DNA from: an uncultured Eubacterium sp.
GTDB taxonomy: Bacteria > Bacillota > Clostridia > Lachnospirales > Lachnospiraceae
Assembly: GCA_910584595.1 (NCBI GenBank)
Contig: CAJUBQ010000017.1
Span: forward strand, 1-63,750
DNA: 63,750 nt
Direction: 5' to 3'
Under the pieces are notes generated by a model. The model was given only the letters and a program-made list of their open reading frames with translations. It did no database searches and was not told the origin of the DNA. The number at the start of each line of letters is the position of its first letter. Positions within the stretch are counted from its first letter, which is position 1. Position numbers and translations under genes: made by a program. This document shows positions 42,779 through 51,227 of the stretch, in pieces.

Positions 42779-45340
42779 ATGAAAATGAGAAAAATGAATG
42801 GCAAAAAAATATTTTTCTGTACAGCCCCCGGAATCATTACCGCAGCTATTTTAACCTTTTTGCTTTTCTGGTATCAGTATGCTCCATTTGGGAACCGCAC
42901 GCTTGCAGTCATAGATGCCCATATCCAGTATCTTGATTTTTTCATGTATTTGAAAGAGGTATTAAGCGGCAATGGCCGTATTGCCTATACATTCGGGCAG
43001 ACGCTTGGGGGATGCAATGTGGCTGTTTTCAGCTATTATCTGGCGTCGCCGTTGAATCTGTTGATTATGTTTTTCAGCAAAGAAAATCTGCATGTGTTTT
43101 TTCATTTGCTCGTTGTATGCAAACTGGCTTTATCGGCAGTCACCTTCCGCGTTTTTATATCGGAGCGCTATGAAAGCCGGCTCAAGGAGCCGGCTGCGGC
43201 AATGCTGTCGGTCAGTTATGCGCTTAGCCAATATCCTGTCGCGCAGTGTAGCAATATCATGTGGCTGGACGGGGTTTATCTGCTGCCGCTGCTTCTGCTC
43301 GGCGTTTACAGGATTGTGAATGGAAAAGGCAGCAGTATGCTGGCGTTGTCAACAGCGGCTTCTATGCTGTTTAACTGGTATACGGGAGTTATTAACTGTC
43401 TTTTTACGGCAGTGTGGCTTTGCATAGAGGGCGGCATTGTTTTGTTTCTAAATAAGCCTCAGATTGAAGCGGTTTCGGAAAGGCGCAGATATTTTGTAGG
43501 GATTCTCTTAAAATATTTTGCTGCAATGGCGGCGGGGATCCTGTTAAGCATGGCTCTTTTTCTTCCAACGCTGGCGGCGCTGCGAGGCGGCAAAGGCGGG
43601 ATTGAGTGGGAAGCGTTTACATTGGGCATTACCGGGGAATTTCCCAGTGTTGTGCAGGCATATGTATTAGGCGGCACAAGCGCTTATGGACGGGCGTCGC
43701 TGTTTTGCGGCAGCATCCCGGCAGTGGCTTGCATTGGATGTTTTTTTACAGAGCGTATCACAAAAAAAGAAAAAACAGCCGTGGCATTGCTGCTTGCAGG
43801 CGTAATGCTGATGTTTTACTGGAAGCCGTGTTTTTTTGTTTTTTCTCTGTTTCGGCGTGCAGAAAGCTATTACTATCGTTATTCTTATTTGGGGATTGCC
43901 GCATTATTGTTTCTTGCCGCGTTCTTTTTTTCAAAATGCCACGGGAAGGAGCGGGCGAGGGCAGCGCTGCGGGCATCAGGGGTGTTCAGCCTTCTGCTGG
44001 TAATGCTGCATTATGTCCATCCTTTGCAGGATACAGGTCTTACATATGTGACTGCAGCCTCTGCGCTTATCTTGGCCTTATTAATAGCGCTGCATACATG
44101 TCAGGGTAAAAAAACAAAAGTCATACCGTTGCTGCTTGCGGCGGCTGTGCTTACGGAATTAACGGGAAATACGGCATTATTGATGAAAGCTTATCATGCG
44201 GACAATGTATCGGATTACCGTAATTATGTATCGAATGAACAGAGGCAGATCCATGAAATTTTGAGTATGGACCATGGGGCTTACCGTATTTCCCAGACGA
44301 AGACAAGAAGTGAACAAAGTGACCATCTGACCGCCAATTATAATGAAGCGCTGGCATATGGATACCGGTCAATTTCCGGATACACGTCGGACCCAGATGA
44401 CAAACAGATCGAATTTTTGGGCAGGATGGGCTATTCGGTGAATGCAAGCATGAATATCGTAAATACGTCTGTGCTGGCGGCAGACGCCTTGCTGGGGGTG
44501 AAATATGTGCTTTCGCCGTTTCCGGTAAATGGCTTGGAGCCGGTCGGGGATCTGCCAGAGAGGAATGGAAAGCGTGTGTACCGCAATCCGTTTTGTCTGC
44601 CATTTGCATTCCGCTACAGGAAATCAGATATCGGGAAAGAGAGTGAAAAGAACCCGTTTGAGTATCAGAATGGCCTGTATCAACAGCTGACGGGAGAAGA
44701 CACGCCGTTTTACCGTCCGGTTCCTTACCATGCGGAACCGGTATCGGAATTTGAAGTCTGCTATCAACTGGATCTTCCAAAAGGCAATTACGCAGTGTAC
44801 GGCAACCTGCCATGGGAGCGGTATATGGACGCTGTGTTAAATGTAAATGGCGTTTATGAGACAGGCTATGCGAAATGGCTTTCGCCGTCCGTGTTTTACA
44901 TTCCAGTATCCGGGGAGGATACTGCGGCACAGGTGCGGCTGACAGCGGCGCAGCCGTTAAGCGTGTCGGATGCGCAGTTTTATGCGCTTGATCTGGACCG
45001 GTTGGATCAGGCAGCGCAAAAGATCCTAAAAACTGCGGCGGAGAAGATACAGGTGGAGGATGGATATGCGAAGTTTGAGGTTTCCCATGCAAAAGCTATG
45101 GAATATTTGTATTTGTCCATCCCATATGACGACGGATGGAAAGTAACAGTGAATGGGAAGCCGGTACAGGTGGAGATGTTTGAAGAGTGTATGATGTCGG
45201 CGCCGCTGCAGGACGGGAAAAATGTGGTGGAAATGAAATACCGTATTCCGTATCTTGGGGCGGGTATCTTGTTAACGATCGTTGGAATTGCGCTGTTTGT
45301 ATTGCTGCTGCGGTTTGAAAAATCAGATGATAGATGTTGA
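42779..45340 (+). CDS. YfhO-family membrane protein, first copy
   Basis: An 853-residue protein with about 13 helices and a C-terminal soluble domain, ending in a last helix. ILTFLLFWYQYAPFG, the DAHIQYLDFFMYLK segment and TLGGCNVAVFSYYL are typical of clostridial YfhO proteins. In Bacillus and Listeria, YfhO-type GT-C enzymes take a sugar from undecaprenyl phosphate loaded by CsbB-like enzymes and place it on lipoteichoic acid outside. AAAGGAG 8 bases upstream selects ATG 42779 over ATG 42713. The GtrB/CsbB-like gene at 45425 is its likely partner. Confidence 0.85.
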   Translation: MKMRKMNGKKIFFCTAPGIITAAILTFLLFWYQYAPFGNRTLAVIDAHIQYLDFFMYLKEVLSGNGRIAYTFGQTLGGCNVAVFSYYLASPLNLLIMFFSKENLHVFFHLLVVCKLALSAVTFRVFISERYESRLKEPAAAMLSVSYALSQYPVAQCSNIMWLDGVYLLPLLLLGVYRIVNGKGSSMLALSTAASMLFNWYTGVINCLFTAVWLCIEGGIVLFLNKPQIEAVSERRRYFVGILLKYFAAMAAGILLSMALFLPTLAALRGGKGGIEWEAFTLGITGEFPSVVQAYVLGGTSAYGRASLFCGSIPAVACIGCFFTERITKKEKTAVALLLAGVMLMFYWKPCFFVFSLFRRAESYYYRYSYLGIAALLFLAAFFFSKCHGKERARAALRASGVFSLLLVMLHYVHPLQDTGLTYVTAASALILALLIALHTCQGKKTKVIPLLLAAAVLTELTGNTALLMKAYHADNVSDYRNYVSNEQRQIHEILSMDHGAYRISQTKTRSEQSDHLTANYNEALAYGYRSISGYTSDPDDKQIEFLGRMGYSVNASMNIVNTSVLAADALLGVKYVLSPFPVNGLEPVGDLPERNGKRVYRNPFCLPFAFRYRKSDIGKESEKNPFEYQNGLYQQLTGEDTPFYRPVPYHAEPVSEFEVCYQLDLPKGNYAVYGNLPWERYMDAVLNVNGVYETGYAKWLSPSVFYIPVSGEDTAAQVRLTAAQPLSVSDAQFYALDLDRLDQAAQKILKTAAEKIQVEDGYAKFEVSHAKAMEYLYLSIPYDDGWKVTVNGKPVQVEMFEECMMSAPLQDGKNVVEMKYRIPYLGAGILLTIVGIALFVLLLRFEKSDDRC

Positions 45341-45424
45341 TGAATATGTGCAAATTGATACACAAGTATATTTGATGCAGTAAGACGACAGTGCTGCGAT
45401 CAGAGTTCTGAGGAGGAAAAGTTT

Positions 45425-46411
45425 ATGCTGCTGTCATTAATTGTTCCTTGTTATAATGAACAGGATGCAATACCGATTTTTTATAAAGAAGCCAGGAAGG
45501 CGCTGGAAGATATGCCGGTGGATTATGAATTGTTATTTATTAATGATGGTTCTAAAGATGATACTTTAAAAGTTCTGCAGGAGCTTAGCCGGAAGGACAG
45601 CCATGTTTATTACCTGTCTTTTTCCAGAAATTTTGGGAAAGAAGCTGCGATGTATGCTGGGTTTTGTAATGTACAGGGAGATTATGCAGCGGTGATGGAT
45701 GTCGATCTGCAGGATCCGCCGTCTATGCTTCCGCAGATGTTAGAGATTATCCAGACCGGAGAATACGACAGTGTGGCTGCCCGCAGGATGACGCGTAATG
45801 GCGAGCCGATGATACGAAGCTGGTTTGCTAAGCGGTTTTACCGGATCATTAATCGGATTTCGGATGCGGATATTGTGGATGGCGCCAGGGATTTCAGGCT
45901 GATGAAGAGGGAGATGGTGGATACGATTGTCGGGATGGGAGAATACAACCGATTTTCCAAAGGGATTTTTGGATGGATTGGATTTCGCACTTATTGGCTT
46001 TCGTATGAAAATATTAGCCGCGTTGCGGGTGAAACGAAATGGAATTTCTGGAAACTGTTCCGGTATGCGGTGGATGGTGTGATCAATTTTTCACAGGCGC
46101 CGCTGAGTGTGGCGTCCTGGTTTGGGATATTAATGACGGTCATCTCTTTTGCGGCGGTGGCAGTGATTGCGCTGCGCAGGATGATCTGGGGAGATCCGGT
46201 AGCCGGATGGGCATCGATTGTCTGTATTATGACGTTGGTCGGAGGAATTCAATTATTTTGTATGGGTATTATGGGTCAGTATATTTCGAAAATATATATG
46301 GAAGTAAAAAAGAGGCCGCATTATATTATTGCAAAAAGTAATATAGGAGAGAAGAGGCAGCATGGCGCTGTGACAGAGAATAATGACAGTGATCGTCAGA
46401 AAGGCAGTTGA
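45425..46411 (+). CDS. GtrB/CsbB-like polyprenyl-phosphate glycosyltransferase
   Basis: A 328-residue GT2 enzyme with two C-terminal helices. LSLIVPCYNEQDAIPIF, FINDGSKDDT and MDVDLQDPPSML are the catalytic motifs; the helices lie near residues 230-260 and 265-290, ending with GQYISKIYMEVKKRPHYI. It charges undecaprenyl phosphate with a sugar. It stands between two YfhO genes, matching the CsbB-YfhO pairing known in Firmicutes. AGGAGG precedes ATG 45425. Confidence 0.88.
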   Translation: MLLSLIVPCYNEQDAIPIFYKEARKALEDMPVDYELLFINDGSKDDTLKVLQELSRKDSHVYYLSFSRNFGKEAAMYAGFCNVQGDYAAVMDVDLQDPPSMLPQMLEIIQTGEYDSVAARRMTRNGEPMIRSWFAKRFYRIINRISDADIVDGARDFRLMKREMVDTIVGMGEYNRFSKGIFGWIGFRTYWLSYENISRVAGETKWNFWKLFRYAVDGVINFSQAPLSVASWFGILMTVISFAAVAVIALRRMIWGDPVAGWASIVCIMTLVGGIQLFCMGIMGQYISKIYMEVKKRPHYIIAKSNIGEKRQHGAVTENNDSDRQKGS

Positions 46412-46417
46412 TGTAAT

Positions 46418-49246
46418 ATGCATATGGGAAGTATCAAAATAACATATGCTCCAATTGATACAAAGAAGGGGAAAAGGCAGTATTATTTAAGCTATTCGCT
46501 TGTGTTTGCGATTGCGGCAATGATTGTGTACTGCTGGTATTTTGCTGCTGGACGGACATTTATCTGGAATGGAGACGGCTGGGTGCAGCATTTTAAGGCG
46601 CTTGTTTATTACGCAAGGTATCTGCGTGCAATCATTCTGGAGCTGGTAAGCAGCCATAGGCTGGTCATACCGGAATGGGATTTTTGTATCGGGGAAGGGA
46701 GCGATATACTGCAGACGTTTCATTATTATGTGATTGGCGATCCGTTTGCATTTTTTTCGGTACTGGCGCCGGTGCGTTTCCTGCATTTGTATTATGACGG
46801 GATGATTTTGCTGCGCCTGTATCTGGCCGGAGTGATGTTCTCTGTCCTTTGCTTTGAAAGTGGCTGCAGGAGCAGGTATGGGGTTTTGGCCGGTTCTCTG
46901 TCTTATGTATTTTGTTTCTGGGCGGTGTTTAATACGGCGAGACATCCGTTTTTTCTGAATCCGATGGTTTATCTGCCGATGCTTTTGATTGGAGTTGAGA
47001 GGATTTTCAGGGGAAGGAGATTATATTTTATGATTGCAGCCGTATTTTTGTCTGCGGTCAGTAATTTATACTTTTTTTATATGCTCGTGATGGTCACGGT
47101 GATCTATACGGCGCTGCGTTTGGCTGTTTTTTACAGAAAAACGCCGGCATTAAGAAAAGTAGGGCTTCGTTTGTTTTTACGTATTGTTTTTGCGTCTGTA
47201 GTGGGGGTTGGGCTGGCAGCGGTTATATTGCTGCCTTCCTGTTATATGGTGCTGCATGACGCACGTTTTTCCAGCAGTCCAGCACTGCATTTATTTTATC
47301 CGTTTTATTATTACTGCAGGCTTCCGTCAGCGCTCTTTTCGCAGGGCAATGAATACTGGACATGTATGGGATATGCGGCTCCTGTATTCCCTGCGGTAGC
47401 GCTGCTGTTTTGCAGGAAAAGGTATGGATTTTTAAAGGCATTGTTTTTGAGCGGAATATTGATGTTTCTGTTTCCAGTTTTTGGATGGGCCATGAATGGA
47501 TTTTCGTATACGACAAACCGCTGGAGCTGGGCATTTGCACTGCTTTGTGCTTACATACTGGCGGTAGCGTGGCCTTTGCTGATGACAGCGGGAATCAAAG
47601 ACAGCAGAGCTATGGCCGTATGTTTGATGGTATGTTTTGCAGTGTGTATCCTGTTAGAGCCTTCACGTACGGTGATGAATTTTTCTGCGCTCTGTCTTAT
47701 TTTGCTGGTGGTGGTATTGCCGTGGCTTTTCTGTGAGGAGACCGGAATATGGAGAAAAAGCAACCGTCAGCGGATGGCGCTGATACTGGTATTGGTGAGC
47801 ATTGGTGTAAACAGTTTCTGGCTGAATGCTCCTGAGGGAGGAAATTATGCGGCAGAGGCATGGGAGTCTGCATATGTATTTGACGGATTGCTGCATAATG
47901 AGACAGCGGCAGTACGGAATGCTGCCGCGGCTGACCAGGCAGATGGGTTTTATCGTTATACAGGAAGGAATCTGTCTCTGAATGCGGGTATTTTGTCCGG
48001 CCCGTCTTCCACGCAGTATTATTGGTCGCTGTCCAATCCATGTGTTTCTAAATTCCGCAGCGAAATGGGTCTTTGCAGGGAAGATGAACCATTAAATTAT
48101 TATGGATATGATGATCGGGCAGCGTTAGCAGCTTTGGCAGCGGTGCATTATTATGTGGTTCCAGACTGGGATGCTTCACCTGTACCGTATGGATATACCC
48201 TTGTGGATATGGATGAAGGAGCAGGGGCCGGTTATATGGTTTACCGCAATGATTATGCATTGCCGTTGGCTTATACTTATGATAGTCAGATTTCAGAACA
48301 AACCTGGAATTCTCTATCAACGATCGAAAAGCAGGAAGCATTATTGCAAGGAGTGGTATTGGAGGATTATGGAGGAGAGGTGCAGGAGACAGAGCTGTTC
48401 CTACAGGACAGGAAAATAAATGTTAAGATTCAGTGCAGTGGGGAGAGTATTGAGCTGTTGGATCATGCGATCGCAGTCATGGCACCGGAAGCATCTGTGA
48501 CTTTTTCATTTGAAGGAGCTGCTGACAGTGAGACTTATTTTCAGATAGACGGATTGGAATATCAGGGTGTACCGGATTATGATATTGGAGATGAAAATGT
48601 CTGCATATTTGAGCGTTTGAAAAAAAGGATTTTTTGGAAACAGCCAGATGGTACGAAACTGATCTTTACCGCCTCAGATGGGCGGCAGAAAATATTGAAT
48701 TATTATACGCAGGAGAACAGCAAATATAATGGTCAACATAATTTTGCCGTAAATCTGGGATATACGCAGGAAGGCATTTCTTCAGTTACTGTAGTATTTG
48801 CAGGAACAGGCATTTATTCTTTTGATTCTTTGCAGATAAGCTGTCTGCCGATGGGACGGTATGTGCAGACTTTGCAGCAGCGTCAGGAAGATGTTCTGCA
48901 GCAGACAGTAATTGGAACAAATACAGTTACAGGGGAGATTTCGCTGGATAAGCCGAAGCTGATGTGCCTGGCAGTTCCGTATTCTCCAGGGTGGAGAGCT
49001 TTTGTAGACGGGAAGGAGTCCAGGCTTTACCGGGCAAATGAGATGTATATGGCATTGGAGCTCCAGGCTGGGGAACACAACATTGAGCTGGTCTATCATA
49101 CGCCGTGGCGAAAGGAAGGCGTGTGTATTTCATTATTTGCGCTGCTGCTGTTTATCATATATTCGCTTTTCGGAAAAAAGGCGGTTTTTATTCAGAATGC
49201 AGCCGGGAAAACCACAGAGATGAAAATTTCCGGGGTTTTCCGATAG
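46418..49246 (+). CDS. YfhO-family membrane protein, second copy
   Basis: A 942-residue protein with about 13 helices (residues 25-455) and a large C-terminal extracytoplasmic domain, closing with YHTPWRKEGVCISLFALLLFI. WNGDGWVQHFKALVYYARYL near residue 50 places an acidic pair in the first external loop, as in the GT-C family. It starts 6 bases after the CsbB-like gene. It probably transfers the undecaprenyl-phosphate sugar to a cell-wall or exported glycan; its relation to the copy at 42779 (different acceptors, perhaps) is not known. Confidence 0.83.
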   Translation: MHMGSIKITYAPIDTKKGKRQYYLSYSLVFAIAAMIVYCWYFAAGRTFIWNGDGWVQHFKALVYYARYLRAIILELVSSHRLVIPEWDFCIGEGSDILQTFHYYVIGDPFAFFSVLAPVRFLHLYYDGMILLRLYLAGVMFSVLCFESGCRSRYGVLAGSLSYVFCFWAVFNTARHPFFLNPMVYLPMLLIGVERIFRGRRLYFMIAAVFLSAVSNLYFFYMLVMVTVIYTALRLAVFYRKTPALRKVGLRLFLRIVFASVVGVGLAAVILLPSCYMVLHDARFSSSPALHLFYPFYYYCRLPSALFSQGNEYWTCMGYAAPVFPAVALLFCRKRYGFLKALFLSGILMFLFPVFGWAMNGFSYTTNRWSWAFALLCAYILAVAWPLLMTAGIKDSRAMAVCLMVCFAVCILLEPSRTVMNFSALCLILLVVVLPWLFCEETGIWRKSNRQRMALILVLVSIGVNSFWLNAPEGGNYAAEAWESAYVFDGLLHNETAAVRNAAAADQADGFYRYTGRNLSLNAGILSGPSSTQYYWSLSNPCVSKFRSEMGLCREDEPLNYYGYDDRAALAALAAVHYYVVPDWDASPVPYGYTLVDMDEGAGAGYMVYRNDYALPLAYTYDSQISEQTWNSLSTIEKQEALLQGVVLEDYGGEVQETELFLQDRKINVKIQCSGESIELLDHAIAVMAPEASVTFSFEGAADSETYFQIDGLEYQGVPDYDIGDENVCIFERLKKRIFWKQPDGTKLIFTASDGRQKILNYYTQENSKYNGQHNFAVNLGYTQEGISSVTVVFAGTGIYSFDSLQISCLPMGRYVQTLQQRQEDVLQQTVIGTNTVTGEISLDKPKLMCLAVPYSPGWRAFVDGKESRLYRANEMYMALELQAGEHNIELVYHTPWRKEGVCISLFALLLFIIYSLFGKKAVFIQNAAGKTTEMKISGVFR

Positions 49247-49272
49247 CTTGCAGGAAGGGATGTGTCATATTG

Positions 49273-50202
49273 TCAGACAGGAGGCAACTCCTGATGAAGC
49301 TGTGCCTTTAACTGGCGGATCAGAATATCTTTTTCGTGATTGTCCTGTGTAAGATTTTGCACTTTTGAGTTTAGACTCTGATTTTCCGAGTTTAGACTCT
49401 GATTTTCCGAAGTGAGACTCTCAACTTCTGCAGTTAAGGCATTTAGTTTTTTGTTTATTGTGTTATGCAGCCGGTAATAATCGGCGCGTGCTTCGCACTG
49501 TTTGCGTATCATATAGTCTGAATTTAATGTATAGAGAGTTTCAGAAGCTTCAGTCAGGTCAGTATTGTTTTTTGCAATCATTTTAATCTCCTCCCATGTT
49601 GTAGCTTTGAAAAGTCTTGCCCAGTCATCCAGATGACAGGCTTTGTCGTGTGGAGTGGCAAGATGGATACAAGTTAAGTCTAACATACGCAGACTGAATT
49701 TGTCACTATATATGTGATGAGTTTTTTCATTAAGCAGCTTGTAGGAGGCATAGAATTCTGGAATATCAGGAAACGGGGTGAAATTTAAAATGCCTATATG
49801 GACTGTGGGCATGGCAGTATCATAGTCACTGCCTTTTAAGATCTGGTCGAAGGAGCGGCAGAGGTAGCTTAGGGAACGGTCTTTCCAGTTGGAGAGGTTT
49901 TTGACCTGCATTTCCAGGTTGATGACTGTATTGTTATTAAGAAAAATGCTGATGTCCAGAATAAATGTTTTATCATCTATGGATTCGCCAAGGGTAATGG
50001 GATTTAGAATTTGTATGGAGAGGATTGTTTCCGGATGCAGGTTTAAGAGGGAGCAGAGCAGACTTTTTAGAACTTTTTGTTTTTTTTGCAGGACAGCGTG
50101 GAACATGTAGTCGTTTGTCATTTGATAATCAATAGGGCCGGATGCGTTTTGAAATTCTTTGCCGGCAGTTGGGAAAACAGCAAATGTATGATTGAATTGC
50201 AT
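49273..50202 (-). CDS. Rpn-family PD-(D/E)XK nuclease / transposase-like protein
   Basis: A 309-residue protein, the only minus-strand gene inside the locus. TNDYMFHAVLQ starts the nuclease domain; Asp 83 in ILDISIF and Glu 97-x-Gln 99 in NLEMQV are the PD-(D/E)XK residues, with Gln replacing the usual Lys as in many Rpn proteins. A coiled coil (about 255-300) with a SENQSLN duplication ends it. Rpn proteins promote RecA-independent recombination in E. coli. ATG at 50202 has AAGGA upstream. It is tightly convergent with the YfhO gene (26 bases apart) and looks like an insertion into the locus. Confidence 0.83.
   Translation of the reverse strand: MQFNHTFAVFPTAGKEFQNASGPIDYQMTNDYMFHAVLQKKQKVLKSLLCSLLNLHPETILSIQILNPITLGESIDDKTFILDISIFLNNNTVINLEMQVKNLSNWKDRSLSYLCRSFDQILKGSDYDTAMPTVHIGILNFTPFPDIPEFYASYKLLNEKTHHIYSDKFSLRMLDLTCIHLATPHDKACHLDDWARLFKATTWEEIKMIAKNNTDLTEASETLYTLNSDYMIRKQCEARADYYRLHNTINKKLNALTAEVESLTSENQSLNSENQSLNSKVQNLTQDNHEKDILIRQLKAQLHQELPPV
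49366..49407 (-). repeat. two 21-bp direct repeats in the Rpn coiled coil
   Basis: The unit GAGTTTAGACTCTGATTTTCC (+ strand) occurs twice in a row and a decayed third follows. It encodes seven residues (SENQSLN), one coiled-coil heptad, so copy number would change coil length in whole heptads. Confidence 0.8.
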
Positions 50203-50346
50203 GAGCAAAATTCCTTTCGTATGTAAGAGAGCATGGTCAGAGTATGGCAGACACAGATAAGATAGTTAAAATTGATATTACGGATGAAATGTAGGCTGCA
50301 AAAACAGATATGGGCGAAATGCTGAAGTAGAAAATTAAAAACAGGA

Positions 50347-50373
50347 TTGTTCTGTAAGTAAAAGAAGTATAAC
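50347..50373 (+). promoter_or_regulatory. weak candidate promoter before rfbF
   Basis: TTGTTC (50347-50352) and TATAAC (50368-50373) are separated by only 15 bases. The divergent gap between the Rpn gene and rfbF must hold a promoter for rfbF if the locus message does not read through, so this is noted as the best match. Confidence 0.25.
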
Positions 50374-50447
50374 ACAGATGGTGGCAGATGTAAACTGGTT
50401 AAAAAGACGAAACAGGAATGAATGGGAAAGGAACAGGAAAATACAGG

Positions 50448-51227
50448 ATGAAAGTAGTAATCTTAGCCGGCGGCTATGGCACCCGCATCAGCGAGGAGAG
50501 CCATTTAAAACCAAAACCTATGATCGAAATCGGCGGTCGGCCGATTTTGTGGCATATCATGAAGGAATATTCTTTTTATGGTTTTCACGAATTTATTATC
50601 TGTGCCGGATATAAACAGCATTTGATTAAAGAATGGTTTGCGGATTATTATCTGTATAACAGTGATATTACGATTGATTTTGGCAGGGGCGGGGAAACGA
50701 CGGTACATAATAATGCTGCGGAGCCGTGGAAGGTGACAATTATTGATACCGGGCTGGATACGATGACGGGCGGGAGGATCCGCAGGGTGCATGAGTATAT
50801 TGGAGACGAGGCGTTTCTGATGACTTATGGCGACGGCGTCTGTGATGTGGATATTGCGCAGCTGGTAAAGTTTCACAAAGAGCATGGGAAGACGGCTACG
50901 CTGACAGCGGTCTATCTGGAGCAGCGTTTTGGAGTGCTGGAAATTACACGAAAGGACCGGATAGTACGGGCGTTTCGGGAAAAGTCACAGGTGGATGGAT
51001 CGCAGATCAATGCGGGGTATATGGTGTTAGAGCCAAAGATATTTGATTATCTTAAGGACGACCGGACGGTGTTTGAACGTGAGACGATCCAGCAGTTGGT
51101 GGCGGACGGGGAACTGTGTGCGTATCAGCATGAAGGGTTCTGGCAGTGTATGGATACAAAACGGGAGAAGGAGAAGCTGGAGGAAATGATTGCACAGGGG
51201 AGGGCGCCATGGATGGTATGGATTTAA
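50448..51227 (+). CDS. rfbF: glucose-1-phosphate cytidylyltransferase
   Basis: A 259-residue enzyme that makes CDP-glucose from CTP and glucose 1-phosphate. LAGGYGTRISEESHLKPKPM is the RfbF signature; WHIMKEYSFYGFHEFIIC, LMTYGDGVCDVDI and FWQCMDTKREKE follow the family closely. It starts the CDP-dideoxyhexose route that RfbH continues 40 kb upstream. ATG 50448 fits the conserved start. It overlaps the next gene by 19 bases. Confidence 0.93.
   Translation: MKVVILAGGYGTRISEESHLKPKPMIEIGGRPILWHIMKEYSFYGFHEFIICAGYKQHLIKEWFADYYLYNSDITIDFGRGGETTVHNNAAEPWKVTIIDTGLDTMTGGRIRRVHEYIGDEAFLMTYGDGVCDVDIAQLVKFHKEHGKTATLTAVYLEQRFGVLEITRKDRIVRAFREKSQVDGSQINAGYMVLEPKIFDYLKDDRTVFERETIQQLVADGELCAYQHEGFWQCMDTKREKEKLEEMIAQGRAPWMVWI

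Noticed and set aside
42664..42936. Short ORF overlapping the start of the first YfhO gene
   Set aside because: It is in another frame of a clear gene and has no ribosome site.
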